A stretch of DNA of 64,000 nt from Actinomadura flavalba DSM 45200 (GTDB lineage: Bacteria; Actinomycetota; Actinomycetes; Streptosporangiales; Streptosporangiaceae), in assembly GCF_000374305.1 (NCBI RefSeq), contig NZ_KB894093.1:558001-622000 (forward strand). The letters are read 5' to 3'. The translations under genes were made by a program, and so were the position numbers. Shown piece after piece: positions 44,252 through 52,686 of the stretch (positions are counted from its first letter, which is position 1; every line of letters starts with the position of its first letter). The notes below the pieces were generated by a model that was given only the letters and a program-made list of their open reading frames with translations, was not told where the DNA came from and made no database searches.

Positions 44252-44479
44252 GTGGCCGGAGAAGCGTTCCTGCGGATCGTCAAGGGCGACCCGACGCCCG
44301 AGGAGGTCGCTGCGCTCGTCGCGGTGCTGACCGCCCGGGCGCGGGCGGCCGCCGCCGCGCGCGCCGACGACGCGCCACGCCCGGTGTCGCGGTGGAGCGA
44401 CCGGTCCCGGCTGGTGCGCGGGGCCGCGCCGCGTCCGTCCGGGCCGGGGGCCTGGCGGGCGTCCGCGCAGCCCCGCTGA
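44252..44479 (+). CDS. Acyl-CoA carboxylase epsilon subunit
   Basis: 75 residues from GTG 44252, which has GAGGAGGG seven bases upstream; GTG 44228 overlaps the beta stop as GTGA and would add eight residues. The conserved core is FLRIVKGDPTPEEVAALVAVL followed by a basic, Ala-rich linker and SRWSDRSRLVR, the pattern of actinobacterial PccE/AccE subunits that enhance beta-alpha interaction. Placement directly after the beta subunit supports this. Such small subunits are often missed in annotation. Confidence 0.85.
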   Translation: MAGEAFLRIVKGDPTPEEVAALVAVLTARARAAAAARADDAPRPVSRWSDRSRLVRGAAPRPSGPGAWRASAQPR

Positions 44480-44632
44480 CACGCCGCGCACGGGGGTGCG
44501 CGGCGGGGTGGAGACCGGCGTTGTTTCCGCTGACGGCGAAGGTGTGGGGCGCGTCCGGCGGGAGATGCTGTCTGCGTAGGCAACCCGCGGTTCGCGCCCT
44601 GACAGGGCCTGGCACGAATAAGGTGAAAGGCC

Positions 44633-45670
44633 ATGGCCACTTCGGAGTTCGTCCCACAGCCCGCGCGGTTCGCGATTTTCGTCGACGCGGGGTACCTCTA
44701 CGCGGCCTCCGGCGCGCTGCTGCTCGGTTGCGGATCGCGGCGGGAGTACCGCGTCGCGGCCGAGAAGCTGATCAAGGCCCTCACCGACCACGCCGACGAG
44801 CAGTTGCTCGGTGAGCTGCTGCGGCTGTACTGGTTCGACGCGGCGCCCAAGCGGCAGCCGACCGTCGACCAGCGCGTCATCGCGAACCTGTCGCTGGTGA
44901 AGCTGCGGCTCGGCAACCTCAACGCGCAGGGGCAGCAGAAGGGCGTGGACGCGCAGTTGCGCGCCGACCTGGAGGCGCTGGCCCGGCACCGCGCGATCAC
45001 CGACGCGGTGCTGCTCGCGGGCGACGAGGACATGCTGCCCGCCGTGGAGGCCGCGCAGCGGTACGGCGTCCGGGTGCACCTGTGGGGCGTGGAGCCGACG
45101 CACGGGTCGAACCAGGCCGAGTGGCTGGTGTGGGAGTCCGACACGGTCGAGGTGCTGAACGCCGAGTTCCTGCGGCCGTACTTCACGAAGACGAAGGTGC
45201 TGACGGTGCCGCCCGCCGCGCCGCCCGTCCAGGACGCGCCGGCCACGCGTCCCGGGCCCGGCGGCGTGCCGTCGCCCGCCGAGGTGTTCGCGGGGCGCGT
45301 GCCGTCGGTGCGGGCGGTGCCCGCCGCCGCGAACTCGGTGCGGACGCCGACGCCCGCGACGGTGGCGACGGCGGTCAACGCGGCGGCGTCCGCGTCCGCC
45401 GAAGGGCGGCTCGGGCCCAACCACGACCACATGCTGGAGATCGGTGAGCACGTCGCGCAGAAGTGGATCTTCGAGCGCGGCAGCGACAACATCCGCGACC
45501 TGCTGCCGGGGCCGATCCTGCCGCCCGTCATCGACAAGGAACTGCTGATCGAGGCGGAGAAGGAACTGGGCTCGTCCCTGCGGCCGTACCAGGAGGCGCG
45601 GACGTGGCTCCGCGACGGCTTCTGGGAACGCGTCTACCGCGAGTTCGGCATCGGCTACGGCAAAGCCTGA
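44633..45670 (+). CDS. NYN-domain (PIN-like) RNase family protein
   Basis: 345 residues. The N-terminal NYN domain opens FAIFVDAGYLYAAS, has QQKGVDAQLRADLEALA for the second acidic site and VLLAGDEDMLPAVEAAQRYG for the third, so the metal-binding acids of a PIN-like nuclease are all present. After an Ala/Pro-rich linker (about 190-250), a conserved C-terminal region reads IGEHVAQKWIFERG and DKELLIEAEKEL. Members of this family cut or bind RNA; the target is unknown. It is not fused to an OST-HTH domain. Confidence 0.88.
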   Translation: MATSEFVPQPARFAIFVDAGYLYAASGALLLGCGSRREYRVAAEKLIKALTDHADEQLLGELLRLYWFDAAPKRQPTVDQRVIANLSLVKLRLGNLNAQGQQKGVDAQLRADLEALARHRAITDAVLLAGDEDMLPAVEAAQRYGVRVHLWGVEPTHGSNQAEWLVWESDTVEVLNAEFLRPYFTKTKVLTVPPAAPPVQDAPATRPGPGGVPSPAEVFAGRVPSVRAVPAAANSVRTPTPATVATAVNAAASASAEGRLGPNHDHMLEIGEHVAQKWIFERGSDNIRDLLPGPILPPVIDKELLIEAEKELGSSLRPYQEARTWLRDGFWERVYREFGIGYGKA

Positions 45671-45734
45671 GAGTTATCCACAGGCTCGGAAGTAGGGCGG
45701 CGCGTCACGTCACGTCCGGGTAGGGTCACGTGGC

Positions 45735-46856
45735 GTGAGGATGTGGTTCGGGATCGTGGCGGCGCTGGTCGTCGCGGCGGTGACGGCGTGCGGGGCGCCG
45801 GTGGCCTTCTACAAGCCCGGCGAGGGCGGGGTGGAGCCGCCGGTGTCGCTGGGCGGGCCGGGGCCGCGCGTGACGCCGGTCGCGTCGCCGCGCGACGCCG
45901 ATCCAGTGCAGACCCCGAACGTGTACGCGGGGGCGGGGAAGGTCGTGCGACGGGCGCCCGCGCGGCTGTACGTGCCCGACGGGTCCGCGCTGCGCGTACT
46001 CGACCAGGGCACGCTGCGGCCCGTGGCGTGGTTGCCGCTGCCGGGCGCCGCCGCCGTGGTCGCCGGGCACGATCTACGGCGGCTGTGGACGCGCGACGCC
46101 GCCGGGCTCACGCCCGTCGATCCGCGTACCGGGCGGGCCGGGCAAGCGGTGCCGACGGATGGCGACACCGTCTACTTCGCGCCGGACGGGTCGGTGGCGC
46201 TGGTGCCCGTTCCGGCGGAGCGGCGCGTCGAGATCCGCGAGCCGGGCACGCTGCGTTACCGGGGCGCGGTGCGGTTGCCGTGCGCGGCGCGCGCGGGCGA
46301 TTTCACCGCCGACGGGGCCGGGCTCGTGCTGGCCTGCCCGGCGGGTGCGGTCGTCCGGGTGGACGCGGCGCGCTCGGCCGTCACGGCGCGGCAGCGCCTG
46401 CCCGGTGCGCGCCCGGCCGCGCTGCGGCTCGCCCCGGACGGCCGCGCGTTCCTCGTCGCCGACCGCGCCAGGGGCGGCGTCTGGACGCTCGACGCCGCGA
46501 CGCTCCGCCCGGCGCGCTTCACCCCGACGAGCCCCGGCGCCCGCTCCCTCACGCTCAGCCGCGACGCCCGCCGCGTCTTCGTCGTCGGCGCCCGCTCGGT
46601 CGTCCCCCTGGACCTCGCCACCGGACGCCCGGCCCCGCCCTGGCCCCTGCCCGGCGGCCTCCCCGCCGAGGCGGGCGACGTCACCGCCGACGGCTCCCTC
46701 CTCTGGCTCGCCTCCCCCACCTCCGGCGCCGTCTTCGCCCTGCACACCACCACCGGCGAACAGATCCACCGCCTCCCCCTCGGCGGCCACCCCCGCGCCC
46801 CCCGCATCCACCCCCACCCGGGCCACCACTCCCTCGGCCCCGGCCTCTACCGCTGA
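45735..46856 (+). CDS. Beta-propeller lipoprotein
   Basis: 373 residues. The N-terminus is a lipoprotein signal: a short basic start, a hydrophobic stretch and AAVTACGAP with the lipid-modified Cys at about residue 19. The mature part is a YVTN-type beta-propeller with recurring blocks such as LRVLDQGTLRPVAWLPLPG, VEIREPGTLRYRGAVRLP and VWTLDAATLRPARF, about 45 residues apart. It should sit on the outer face of the membrane and bind a protein or polymer ligand. The final 15 codons (HPHPGHHSLGPGLYR) are part of the tandem repeat that follows the gene. Confidence 0.85.
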   Translation: MRMWFGIVAALVVAAVTACGAPVAFYKPGEGGVEPPVSLGGPGPRVTPVASPRDADPVQTPNVYAGAGKVVRRAPARLYVPDGSALRVLDQGTLRPVAWLPLPGAAAVVAGHDLRRLWTRDAAGLTPVDPRTGRAGQAVPTDGDTVYFAPDGSVALVPVPAERRVEIREPGTLRYRGAVRLPCAARAGDFTADGAGLVLACPAGAVVRVDAARSAVTARQRLPGARPAALRLAPDGRAFLVADRARGGVWTLDAATLRPARFTPTSPGARSLTLSRDARRVFVVGARSVVPLDLATGRPAPPWPLPGGLPAEAGDVTADGSLLWLASPTSGAVFALHTTTGEQIHRLPLGGHPRAPRIHPHPGHHSLGPGLYR

Positions 46857-47242
46857 CCTGCGCCAACGCGCTGATACCCGGGACCGAATGCCACCACCAC
46901 CCGGGCCGCCACGCACGCAACCCCGGCCTCCAACACCGACCCGGGTCAACAGGCGGCCACGCGCTGATACCCGCGACCGGATTCCACCATCATCCGGGCC
47001 GCCGCTGACCCGGCTCAGCAGGGGGCCACGCGTTGATACTCGGGACCGAGTTTCACCATCACGCGGGCCACCACTCCCGCAACCCCGGTCTCCACCGCCG
47101 ACCTGCGTCAGCGGGCAGCCTCGCGCTGATACTCGCGACTGAGTACCACCGTCATCCGGGCCGCCATTGAGCCGGGTCAGCAGGGGGCCACGCGTTGAAA
47201 CTCGGGACCGGATTGCATCGTCCGGGTCGTCGTTGAGTTGGG
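46812..47242. repeat. Degenerate tandem array copying a 3'-3' gene junction
   Basis: Five copies of a CGCG-TTGATAC-CGGGACCGA core start at 46867, 46960, 47029, 47122 and 47191. The spacing alternates 93, 69, 93, 69 bp, which gives a 162-bp higher-order unit. Each unit also holds a copy of the CCGGGCCACCACTCC-CCCGG-CTC-ACCGC block that ends the lipoprotein gene. The core resembles the 3' end of the convergent LysM-BTAD gene (GTGGTATTCGGGGACGAG). Identity between copies is roughly 75-90%. No gene lies inside. Confidence 0.75.
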
Positions 47243-50134
47243 TTAGCGGGCGGGGACGTGGTGGTATTCGGGGACGAGTTCTTCCATCAGGGCGTCGGTT
47301 TCGGGGTGGAGCTGGTCGAAGCGGGGGTCGCGGCCGAAGCGGTGGCGGAGTTCGTCGACGACGGCGCGGACGTGGGTGTGGTCGCCTTCGGCGTGGGCGG
47401 CGCGGAGCAGGTCACGCCACAGCGACTCCTCGTCGGGCGCGAAGCGGAGGCCGGCGCGGGCGGCGGTGACGGCGCCGGGCGCGTCGCCGTCGTCCAGGCG
47501 GAGCGTGACGAGGCGGTGCGCGACGTCGATGATGCGGGCCGTCGCCTCGTACTCCAGGTCGGCGTCGGCGAGCCAGCCGTACCGGCCGCGCGGACGTCCC
47601 GCCAGCAGCGGCCCGCGCACCAGGTCGAGCGCGTACGACAGGTACGCCGCCTCGGACCCGGGCTCGGCCGCCGACCGCCACAGCAGCCAGCGGAACACCG
47701 CCCAGTCGATGCGGACCTCCGACCCGAGCCGGATGCGCCCCCGGTCGTCGTAGTAGAGGTGCGGGCGCCCCCGCGCGTCGCGGCCGAGCCAGTCCGACAC
47801 GCGCGCGACGGTCGCGTCCCGCAGGGCCGTGGTGACGCCGCGCGGCCACACCGCCCCGCCGAGCACGGTCGGGTGCACGCCGTTCGGGTGGGTCGCCAGG
47901 TAGACGAGCACCTCGGTGCACACGTCGCGGCGCGACTCGTCCATCGGGCCGGGCGCGTCCACCTCCAGCCCGCCGAGCAGCCGGATGTCGACGCTGGACT
48001 CCCGCGCCTGCGGCGGTTCGGCGCCGCCCTCGGGTTCGGGCAGCGGCACCGACTCGGCCTCGGCGGCGGTGCGGAACAGGTCGAAGACGCCCCGGTACTG
48101 CTCCTCGCGGACGAGCTGCGCGTCGACCTCGAACCCGAGGACGCCCGCCTGGAGCCGTCCGGCCTCGTCCAGGTCCCACACCCAGGTCGCGCCCTGCACG
48201 TCGCCGGGGACGATGTACCCGGCGGCCATGCGGGTGCCGGTGCGGGCCAGCGCGACGAGCCGGTCGGCCTCCTCGGGCGTCGGCGCGTCCGCCATGATCA
48301 GGTAGTGCGGCATCCACGCCTCGCCGAAGACCCCCCGGGACCGCCCGGTCAGCACCGAGTCGACGCCGGACGCGGCGAGCGCCTGCCGGACCTCCTCGCT
48401 GCGGCCCTCCAGCTCGGGCAGGGTCTCGTCCAGCGACGACACCGAGCGGATCCGGTCGGGGGCGATGGCGGTCATGTTCTCGGCCATCTCGCCGCCGAAC
48501 CCGACGAGCGTGACGCGCATGTGGTCCGACCAGCGGTTGGTGGCGAGTTCGAGGGCGAGCGCGGCGAGCATCGCGCGGCGCTGCTCGTCGGGTCCGCGCA
48601 CGGCGATGAGGCCGTGCGCGGCCTCCAGGTCGACGAGGATGCGGCCGTTGGGGTTGGTGCCGAGCGACACCAGGCCCGGGTAGGGGGCGAGGACGTCGTC
48701 CAGGTCGGCGGCGTCGAGGGAGGCGATGGCGGCGGCGCCGAGGCGCCACACCTGGCCGTCGTCGAACGTCTGCCAGGGGGCGGGCGGGTTGCGGTCGGCG
48801 GGGGCGATCCACAGGTCGAGGCTGCCGTGCCCGAGGTGGACGCCGTAGACGGTCGGGAGGGGCCGCCCGCCCGCCGCCATCGACTTGGACAGGTGCCGCA
48901 GGCCGACGTCCAGGAGCCGCGCGGCGTCGTCGTCGGCGCCGAACCGCAGCGCGGCCTCGGTATGCGCGGCGAGCCCGGTCGGGCGGACGATCCGGTGCCC
49001 GAACGCGCGGTTCCACATCTGGGCGCGGCGGCGGCGCCCGAGCGCGGCGAGCAGCCCGGCGGCCAGCAGCGCGGCGGCGGCCAGGCCCTCGGGCCACTCC
49101 AGGTCGACCGACAGCGGCGACTCGGAGCTGCGGTGCCCGTCGTTGCCGGGCGCGGTGACCTGCGGCGTCGGCGCGGGCGTCTGGACGGGCGGCGCGACGG
49201 GCGCGGGCGGCGGCGTCTCGGCGGGCGGCTCGGGGGCCTGCTCGACGGGCCGCTCCGGCGGCTTCTCGACGGGCTTCTCCACCGGGGGCTCGGGGTCGGG
49301 CGCGGGCTTTCCGGTGGCGTAGTAGTCGTCCAGGTCGGAGACGGCGATGACCTTGGCGTGCTTGGCGTCCGCGGGCATCTCCAGCACCCAGCCGGGCCGG
49401 ATGAGGCTCGCGATGGTGAGCTTGGTGCCGTCGGGCTGGACGTGCCCCTCGTTGAGCTTGAAGATCTCCTTGTACCGGCGGCCCTCGCCCAGGCACTTCT
49501 CGGCGATCTCCCAGAGGGACTCGTGGTGGCGTCCCTCGGGCGGCTGCACCCGGTAGATCTTCGTGGTGGCGCCGGTGGTGGTCTCGGCGGCGGCGGCCGG
49601 GGCCGCGAGCGGTGCGGCGGGCTGCTCGGGCGCGGCCAGCGGCGCGGTGTAGGCGACCGGCTGCGCGGCGGTGACGGGCGCGGTGCGGCTGAGGCCGGTG
49701 GACGCGAACGCGGGCATCACCGACGTCGTCGCCGTGAACAGCAGCAGCACCGCGACGACGAGCTTGTGCACGAGCGACTGCGTGCCGCCCGCGAGCGGCA
49801 CCCGCAGCGGCACTCCGACGCCGCGCACCCCGGCCCACACCTCGACCAGCACGCACACGGCGAACTGGAGCCACGCGAGCCACACGACGGCGACGAGCAC
49901 GGTCAGCAGCGCGCTCTCGCCGAGCGTGCCGGTCAGGTCGTCGAAGGTCGGCGCGCGGTCGGGGAACGGTGACCCGAAGAACGCCAGCAGCGCCCATGGG
50001 ACGCCGCCGAGCACCGCCACCAGCGCGGCGAGCGCGCCGAGGCCCGCCAGCACGTCGCCGGGCGTCCGCCGTCGCTTGACCCGGCGGTGGGCCTGTCCGT
50101 GGCCCGTCCGCCGATCTGTCTGCCCTGTCGCCAT
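47243..50134 (-). CDS. Membrane protein with LysM and BTAD (SARP-like) domains
   Basis: 963 residues. Three hydrophobic segments lie near 28-52, 72-100 and 125-148. A LysM-like domain (about 195-265: YRVQPPEGRHHESLWEIAEKCLGEGRRYKEI) can bind glycan, followed by a Pro/Glu-rich linker and a further hydrophobic segment near 350-370. A central region has alpha/beta blocks (VYGVHLGHGSLDLWIAP, LIAVRGPDEQRRAMLAAL). The C-terminal 230 residues (IRLLGGLEVDAPGP, then AYLSYALDLVRGPLL and ALRFAPDEESLWRDLLRAA) form a winged helix plus BTAD as in SARP regulators. It is encoded downstream of the Tad genes and may link wall sensing to their expression or assembly. Confidence 0.82.
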   Translation of the reverse strand: MATGQTDRRTGHGQAHRRVKRRRTPGDVLAGLGALAALVAVLGGVPWALLAFFGSPFPDRAPTFDDLTGTLGESALLTVLVAVVWLAWLQFAVCVLVEVWAGVRGVGVPLRVPLAGGTQSLVHKLVVAVLLLFTATTSVMPAFASTGLSRTAPVTAAQPVAYTAPLAAPEQPAAPLAAPAAAAETTTGATTKIYRVQPPEGRHHESLWEIAEKCLGEGRRYKEIFKLNEGHVQPDGTKLTIASLIRPGWVLEMPADAKHAKVIAVSDLDDYYATGKPAPDPEPPVEKPVEKPPERPVEQAPEPPAETPPPAPVAPPVQTPAPTPQVTAPGNDGHRSSESPLSVDLEWPEGLAAAALLAAGLLAALGRRRRAQMWNRAFGHRIVRPTGLAAHTEAALRFGADDDAARLLDVGLRHLSKSMAAGGRPLPTVYGVHLGHGSLDLWIAPADRNPPAPWQTFDDGQVWRLGAAAIASLDAADLDDVLAPYPGLVSLGTNPNGRILVDLEAAHGLIAVRGPDEQRRAMLAALALELATNRWSDHMRVTLVGFGGEMAENMTAIAPDRIRSVSSLDETLPELEGRSEEVRQALAASGVDSVLTGRSRGVFGEAWMPHYLIMADAPTPEEADRLVALARTGTRMAAGYIVPGDVQGATWVWDLDEAGRLQAGVLGFEVDAQLVREEQYRGVFDLFRTAAEAESVPLPEPEGGAEPPQARESSVDIRLLGGLEVDAPGPMDESRRDVCTEVLVYLATHPNGVHPTVLGGAVWPRGVTTALRDATVARVSDWLGRDARGRPHLYYDDRGRIRLGSEVRIDWAVFRWLLWRSAAEPGSEAAYLSYALDLVRGPLLAGRPRGRYGWLADADLEYEATARIIDVAHRLVTLRLDDGDAPGAVTAARAGLRFAPDEESLWRDLLRAAHAEGDHTHVRAVVDELRHRFGRDPRFDQLHPETDALMEELVPEYHHVPAR

Positions 50135-50234
50135 CCTGCCCCTGCCCTAGGGTCGCGCCTCCGGCCTGACGGGTCCCGAGCCCATCGCCATCGTAAACGC
50201 GGTTCTCGTCCGATCAATGACGGCAAGTCGTGGA

Positions 50235-50669
50235 TTATGGCGCCCCCTCCCCGGTGACCGGGTGCGCGGTCGCCGCCGAGGTCATGGTGAACTGCCCGAG
50301 ACCGGGGATGATGCCGAGAATCTGGGACCGCACGGTGAGCCGGACGGTCACGTCCACCCGGTCGGTCGTCGCCGTGCACGAGACCGGCACGGCCTCGGAG
50401 TCGTAGCGCCGGACCAGTGCGCACGCCGCCGACCGGGCCCGGCCTGTGTCGAGGACGGGGTCGCCGGTGCGGCGCAGCGCGGCCTCGTCGATCTGGTTCG
50501 CGCCCGCCCGCGCCGCCTGCTCGGCGACGTCGGCGGCCCGCTGCCGGGCGTGGATGGCGAGGCCGCCGTCCACGAGCAGCCCGGCCAGCATGAGGACGAT
50601 CGGCGCGAACATGACGACGTACAGCGACACCGTGCCGCGGTCGCCGCCGGGTCCGTGCCAGGTCCTCAC
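50235..50669 (-). CDS. TadE/TadG-like pseudopilin, most distal of the Tad operon
   Basis: 144 residues from GTG 50669, overlapping the upstream stop as GTGA. It begins with an Arg/Gly-rich segment and the pseudopilin helix GTVSLYVVMFAPIVLMLAGLLVDGG (about 14-38), then ARQRAADVAEQAARAGA, which is characteristic of TadE/G proteins. The rest is a periplasmic-type beta-rich domain with one CysCys pair. TadE-like proteins are minor pseudopilins needed for Flp pilus assembly. It closes the run of short overlapping genes. Confidence 0.85.
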   Translation of the reverse strand: MRTWHGPGGDRGTVSLYVVMFAPIVLMLAGLLVDGGLAIHARQRAADVAEQAARAGANQIDEAALRRTGDPVLDTGRARSAACALVRRYDSEAVPVSCTATTDRVDVTVRLTVRSQILGIIPGLGQFTMTSAATAHPVTGEGAP

Positions 50670-51082
50670 CGCTCGCCTCCGCCCCGGTAGGTGTACTCGT
50701 CCACGGGCGCGACGGCGCGGCCCTCGATCCGCTTGGTGCCGGGGAATCCGACGAAGCCGAGTTCGCCGAGGTCGACGTCGCAGGTGATCGTGACGACGAC
50801 CTCGCCGCCCGCCCGGAAGTCGCCGCCGATGCTGACGCCCGGCCCGCCCGAGCACCAGTTCTTCGCGCCGAGGTTCGCGTTCGCGGCGGCCCGTCCCATC
50901 GACTGCGCCCCGCCCGCGCTGCGCGCGACGGACGCGGCGCGGGCCGCGTCGCGGGCGGCGCCGTCCACCTGGCTGCGCGCGTCCACGAGCCGCCCGGCGC
51001 CCGCCAGGAGCAGCAGGAACATGACGAACAGCGGCGTGGCCAGCACCATCTCCAGCGACATCGAGCCGTCGTCGCGTCTCAT
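50666..51082 (-). CDS. TadE-like pseudopilin
   Basis: 138 residues from ATG 51082 (ATGA overlap). The motif DDGSMSLEMVLATPLFVMFL is the TadE signature, Glu near residue 10 followed by a hydrophobic helix; VDGAARDAARAASVARS follows it. The remainder is a short exported domain with Cys residues (NWCSGGPG, TITCDVDLG). One of three adjacent TadE-type genes, it is coupled at both ends. Confidence 0.88.
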   Translation of the reverse strand: MRRDDGSMSLEMVLATPLFVMFLLLLAGAGRLVDARSQVDGAARDAARAASVARSAGGAQSMGRAAANANLGAKNWCSGGPGVSIGGDFRAGGEVVVTITCDVDLGELGFVGFPGTKRIEGRAVAPVDEYTYRGGGER

Positions 51083-51519
51083 GGCGCCCCCTGGCAGCCC
51101 GTGCCGGAGCCGACGTCGGGCCGGAAGCACTCGATCGGCCCCTGCGACCGCTGCGTCACGTTGATCTTCATGCCGGGCATGACCTGGACGGCCTTGCCCC
51201 GCACCTCGACCCAGCGTTCGTCGCCGCTCTGCCCCGCCCGCACGCTCAGGCCCTCGATGAGCCGCGGCCCGATCTGCCGGACGTTCGCCGCCGCCTTGGC
51301 CTCGGCGGCGGACTGCCAGCCGCCGCCCGCGTCGGTGCGGGCCACGCGCGCGCCGGACTGCGCCGCCGCGAGGGCGACGTGCCGGGCGTGGTAGACCAGC
51401 GTGAACTGCACGGCCGCGAGCAGCACGAGGATGAGGACCGGCGTGAGGATCGCCAGTTCCATCGCGGACGCGCCGCGGTCGCCGCGCGGACGCGCCCGCT
51501 GCGGGGCGTTGGCGTTCAC
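51079..51519 (-). CDS. TadE-like pseudopilin
   Basis: 146 residues from GTG 51519 (GTGA overlap with the Flp stop). DRGASAMELAILTPVLILVLLA is the pseudopilin start with the conserved Glu, followed by VALAAAQSGARVARTDAGG. The exported part includes NVRQIGPRLIEGLSVRAG and a C-terminal Cys pair. It is directly downstream of the Flp pilin gene. Confidence 0.88.
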   Translation of the reverse strand: MNANAPQRARPRGDRGASAMELAILTPVLILVLLAAVQFTLVYHARHVALAAAQSGARVARTDAGGGWQSAAEAKAAANVRQIGPRLIEGLSVRAGQSGDERWVEVRGKAVQVMPGMKINVTQRSQGPIECFRPDVGSGTGCQGAP

Positions 51520-51728
51520 CCCGTGTTGATGCTCTCGGCCTTGGACACGATGCGGTCGCGGATGATGACGCCGATCGCGAGCGCGATGGCCGCCAGGACC
51601 GCCGTGATGATCGCCCATTCGATCGCGGACGCGCCGGCGCTGCGCTCGTCCTCCGAACGCATCCGGTCGAGCCGGACGGCGAGCAGCGTGCGCAGGTAGA
51701 GCACGGTCGGTTCGGTGAAGAGATTCAT
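51516..51728 (-). CDS. Flp-type (type IVb) pilin
   Basis: 70 residues. After a 29-residue basic leader, GASAIEWAIITAVLAAIAL gives the conserved Glu and hydrophobic helix of a type IVb prepilin processed after a Gly. Only about 20 residues follow, typical of actinobacterial Flp. It is the main structural subunit candidate. A GGAGCGG ribosome-binding site precedes ATG 51728, and 40 bp separate it from tadC, one of the few gaps in this operon, so pilin expression may be set separately. Confidence 0.88.
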   Translation of the reverse strand: MNLFTEPTVLYLRTLLAVRLDRMRSEDERSAGASAIEWAIITAVLAAIALAIGVIIRDRIVSKAESINTG

Positions 51729-51768
51729 TTCCGCTCCATAGGGATTCGGTGGAAACGGCGGGGAACGT

Positions 51769-52686
51769 TCATGCGCCCATCACCCGCATCATCGCGGGAT
51801 AGGACAGGAAGATCAGGAAGGCGCCGCACAGGAAGAGCTGCGCCACCAGCATCGACTGGGACCGCTCACCGGCCTTGCCCTCCAGTTCCGACAGTTCGCG
51901 GCTGCGCATCGACGCCGCCCGCGCGGCGAGCGACTTGCGCACCTGCGCGCCGTCGTCGGCGACGAGCGTCAGCGCGCCCGCCAGGTCGCGCAGTTCGGCG
52001 ATGCCGAGTTCCTCGCCGAGCCGGCCGAGCGCCTGCCACGGCGTCTGGCCGGTGATGCGGGCGTTGGACAGCGCGTCGCGCAGCCGCTGCATCGCCCAGC
52101 CCTCGCCCACCGACGACGCCGTCATCAGCGCCTCGGGGACGCCGCGCCCGCCCGCCAGGTTCATCGACACCAGGTCGAGGAAGGCGCCGACGACGTGCCG
52201 GAAGTCCTGCCGCCGCGCGGCGGCCTCCTGCCGCAGGTTGATGTCGGGGAAGAAGAAGAACACGGCCGCGAACAGCAGCCCCACCCAGACCGGGACCTGG
52301 AGCGAGGCGCCGACGCCGATCAGCGCGAAGTAGGCGATGATCACCGGGATGAACAGCAGGGCGCCGACCGGCAGCAGGAACTTGGTCGCCAGGTACGCCT
52401 CCAGCGACCGGTCGGTGATCGCCAGGTCGGCGCGGACGGACGTCAGCTTCCAGCCGCGCCGGTCGGCCGTCCGGGCCAGCTCCCGGCCGACCCGCGCGCG
52501 CAGGCCGCCGACGCGCTCGCCCGCCTGGGCGGTGCGCCCGGCCTGGGCGGTCTCGGCGTCCCGGCGCCGCGCCGCGTCGAACGCGGCCAGCCGCGCCGAC
52601 AGGCCCGGACGCGGCGGGAACAGCGCCCGCAGCAGGACGAGCAGGCCCAGTCCGGCGGCGGCCCCGGCGAGCAGCGCGGCGTTCAC
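51769..52686 (-). CDS. TadC-like pilus assembly membrane protein (T2SSF domain)
   Basis: 305 residues from GTG 52686 (GTGA overlap). Hydrophobic helices at the N-terminus, near 125-165 and at the C-terminus enclose a T2SSF domain (GAFLDLVSMNLAGGRGVPEAL, DALSNARITGQTPWQALGRLG). It forms the inner-membrane platform together with TadB. Confidence 0.92.
   Translation of the reverse strand: MNAALLAGAAAGLGLLVLLRALFPPRPGLSARLAAFDAARRRDAETAQAGRTAQAGERVGGLRARVGRELARTADRRGWKLTSVRADLAITDRSLEAYLATKFLLPVGALLFIPVIIAYFALIGVGASLQVPVWVGLLFAAVFFFFPDINLRQEAAARRQDFRHVVGAFLDLVSMNLAGGRGVPEALMTASSVGEGWAMQRLRDALSNARITGQTPWQALGRLGEELGIAELRDLAGALTLVADDGAQVRKSLAARAASMRSRELSELEGKAGERSQSMLVAQLFLCGAFLIFLSYPAMMRVMGA

Noticed and set aside
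46867..47242. Possible CRISPR array because of regularly spaced repeats
   Set aside because: Spacing alternates 93/69 bp, the intervening sequence is itself repeated, copies are degenerate and related to gene ends, and there are no cas genes.
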